A stretch of DNA of 64,000 bases, from assembly GCA_963752225.1 (NCBI GenBank), contig CAVVXS010000001.1, positions 1 through 64,000 on the forward strand, written 5' to 3'. The notes beneath the pieces are model-generated. The model did not search any database. It was given only the letters and a program-made list of their open reading frames with translations, and had not been told where the DNA came from. This stretch comes from JBBROS01 sp963752225. Its GTDB lineage: Bacteria > Pseudomonadota > Alphaproteobacteria > Acetobacterales > Acetobacteraceae. The translations under genes were made by a program, and so were the position numbers. Positions 62,698 to 64,000 of the stretch are shown here, one piece after another. Every line of letters begins with the position of its first letter. The first letter of the stretch is position 1.

Positions 62698-64000
62698 TGG
62701 CATATTTGCCCATCAGCTCGAACGTCCCGACTGCGACGAGCAACTCGGCCGGGGTGGTCCAGCCGGATGGCACCAGCATCTTGATCAGCGGCGGCGTCAT
62801 TTCAGCCGCTCCGCAGGCCAGCGTCGTGCCGCAACAGGTCACCGTTTCGACATCTGCGCAGACGCTCAACTTCAAAGCCGGCGCGCGTGAGACGAGCTAT
62901 ACGGTCACACTGAGCCAAAGCAGCAGTATTACGATCGGGGACGGATCCCCGGGCTTCGACCAGGTCATGACGATCGACTTAGTCCAAGGAGGCGCCGGCG
63001 GCTTTGCGCCGACCTTCACCAACGTGTCCTGGGCTTCTGGAGTAGCGCCGGGCTTCAACACAGCGGCCGGCAAGCGTGACACGATCCAGGTCCGAGCGAT
63101 CGCCGGCGACGTGATGGGTTGGCCGGTGAGCATGGGGCGAGCGCCCTTAGTGGCCGCTTTGCCGGCAGCCCCTGCAAGTATCAGCGTGTCGGCCGGCACT
63201 TTGCAGAACACGGTCACGGCGAGTTCGGTCACCGCCTACCCGTCCGTCACGGGATACAATGTTTACGCCGGGCCGACGGCGGGCAACGAGGCCGTCGCGC
63301 CCATCGCAAGCAGGGTCGCGTTGCCATTTGTCGACACCGGCCTGGCGGCAGGCGTGCCTCGGTTCTACAAAGTGTCGGCCGTGAACAGTCTGGGCGAGGG
63401 CCCATCGTCGAGTGAAGGGTCTGCAACTCCAGCGGCACCGGTCGGTGTGCCGCCGGCTCCGGCATTGGTCGTGGTGACCCCCGGCGCAACGCAGAACACG
63501 ATCAGTGCGGCGGCCGTCGTGGCCACGCCCGCCGTCACGGGATATACGGTTCGTCGCGGGTTGGCGCCGGGAGCGGAAGCAGCGGTGCCAGTTGCGACCA
63601 ACGTGTCGCTCCCGTGGATTGATACCGGTCTGACGGCAGGCACTCCGTACTATTATACCGTTGCCGCAGTAAACGGGGTTGGAACCGGTCAGGCCTCGCC
63701 TGAAGGCGCCGCTACGCCGTTCGCCGGGAGCGCCCACTATGCTTCTTTCACAGCGGCCAACTCCGTCATCTACGCCCCGCCGAGCAGCACGTTAAACCCA
63801 GGCTCCGCGGCATTCGACATGCAAGTGCGCATCAGGATGGCGAGTTGGGCCAGCGGCGGCAGTGTGGAGACCAATCTGTTCGGCTGCTGGGATGTCGCGG
63901 TGGCCAAGCGGCTGTGGCGGTTTGGCGTCACGACTGACGGCCGGCTACGGGCGAGTTGGGCGATTGGGGCAAGCACCAGTGTAACGGCGGTGTCGAATGC
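62697..64000 (+). CDS. fibronectin type III and lectin-like tail/adhesin protein, partial
   Basis: The frame is open from the ATG at 62697 to the end of the window, at least 434 residues, and is cut at its 3' end. About 140-230 and 233-320 are two fibronectin type III units (VTGYNVYAGPTAGNEAVAP, YYTVAAVNGVGTGQASPEG). After them, NPGSAAFDMQVRIRMASW with LFGCWDVAVAKRLWRF starts a concanavalin/LamG-like fold. The N-terminal part up to about 140 resembles other fibre necks. It is coupled to the previous fibre gene. Confidence 0.75.
   Translation, partial: MAYLPISSNVPTATSNSAGVVQPDGTSILISGGVISAAPQASVVPQQVTVSTSAQTLNFKAGARETSYTVTLSQSSSITIGDGSPGFDQVMTIDLVQGGAGGFAPTFTNVSWASGVAPGFNTAAGKRDTIQVRAIAGDVMGWPVSMGRAPLVAALPAAPASISVSAGTLQNTVTASSVTAYPSVTGYNVYAGPTAGNEAVAPIASRVALPFVDTGLAAGVPRFYKVSAVNSLGEGPSSSEGSATPAAPVGVPPAPALVVVTPGATQNTISAAAVVATPAVTGYTVRRGLAPGAEAAVPVATNVSLPWIDTGLTAGTPYYYTVAAVNGVGTGQASPEGAATPFAGSAHYASFTAANSVIYAPPSSTLNPGSAAFDMQVRIRMASWASGGSVETNLFGCWDVAVAKRLWRFGVTTDGRLRASWAIGASTSVTAVSN

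Overview
The window is GC-rich bacterial chromosome (roughly two thirds G+C by eye). Gene content and protein style (aspartate dehydrogenase, NAD-type isocitrate dehydrogenase, DUF2066 and DUF6362-like proteins, a complete-looking type II secretion operon, DUF4214 and glycine-rich secreted proteins) suggest an alphaproteobacterium, most likely of the Acetobacteraceae. The family assignment is inference; there is no rRNA here to confirm it.

Layout. 1-3.5 kb: tRNA-Tyr, a large DUF4214 protein and two overlapping tiny membrane peptides. 3.5-8 kb: glycosyltransferase, aspartate dehydrogenase, a phage-type cytosine methyltransferase with disrupted frame, msrA and a lone receiver protein. 8.2-18.5 kb: a carbohydrate ABC transporter whose ATPase and binding protein are separated from its two permeases by about 6 kb holding a VapBC-type toxin-antitoxin pair, an orphan ModA-like protein and an RND efflux pair. 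18.6-25.5 kb: small membrane and hypothetical genes, a glycine-rich RTX-like protein with a good terminator, a DUF2066 protein, a decayed lipoprotein esterase, an MFS transporter and a flavin-fold protein. 25.5-39.5 kb: core metabolism and translation (Nramp-like transporter, cysS, TrmJ-like methyltransferase, rpsD, prfC, YefM/YoeB, glutamate dehydrogenase, NAD-IDH, MOSC, serA, isochorismatase-type hydrolase plus purine/uracil-type permease). 39.6-50.4 kb: a translationally coupled type II secretion operon (order E-F-H-I-J-L-M-C-D-K) with the prepilin peptidase gene diverging; no gspG is present. 50.3-58.3 kb: a membrane protein, moaE-moaD, an overlapping lipoprotein gene, pgsA, a GT2 glycosyltransferase, secreted proteins, dctA and an FAH-family hydrolase. 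58.5-64 kb: a prophage remnant starting with a terminase large subunit cut just after its Walker A motif and fused to a tail-fibre-like C-terminus, followed by four tail-fibre-like genes; the last runs off the window.

Overall observations. At least four genes (the methyltransferase, the esterase, gspK and gspL) carry single-base frame changes, most of them placeable at short G or C runs. This points either to indel errors in the assembly or to real decay and should be settled first. A palindromic repeat of the common alphaproteobacterial REP type occurs three times: twice between rpsD and prfC, and once overlapping the start of gspH, where it appears to encode the prepilin leader.
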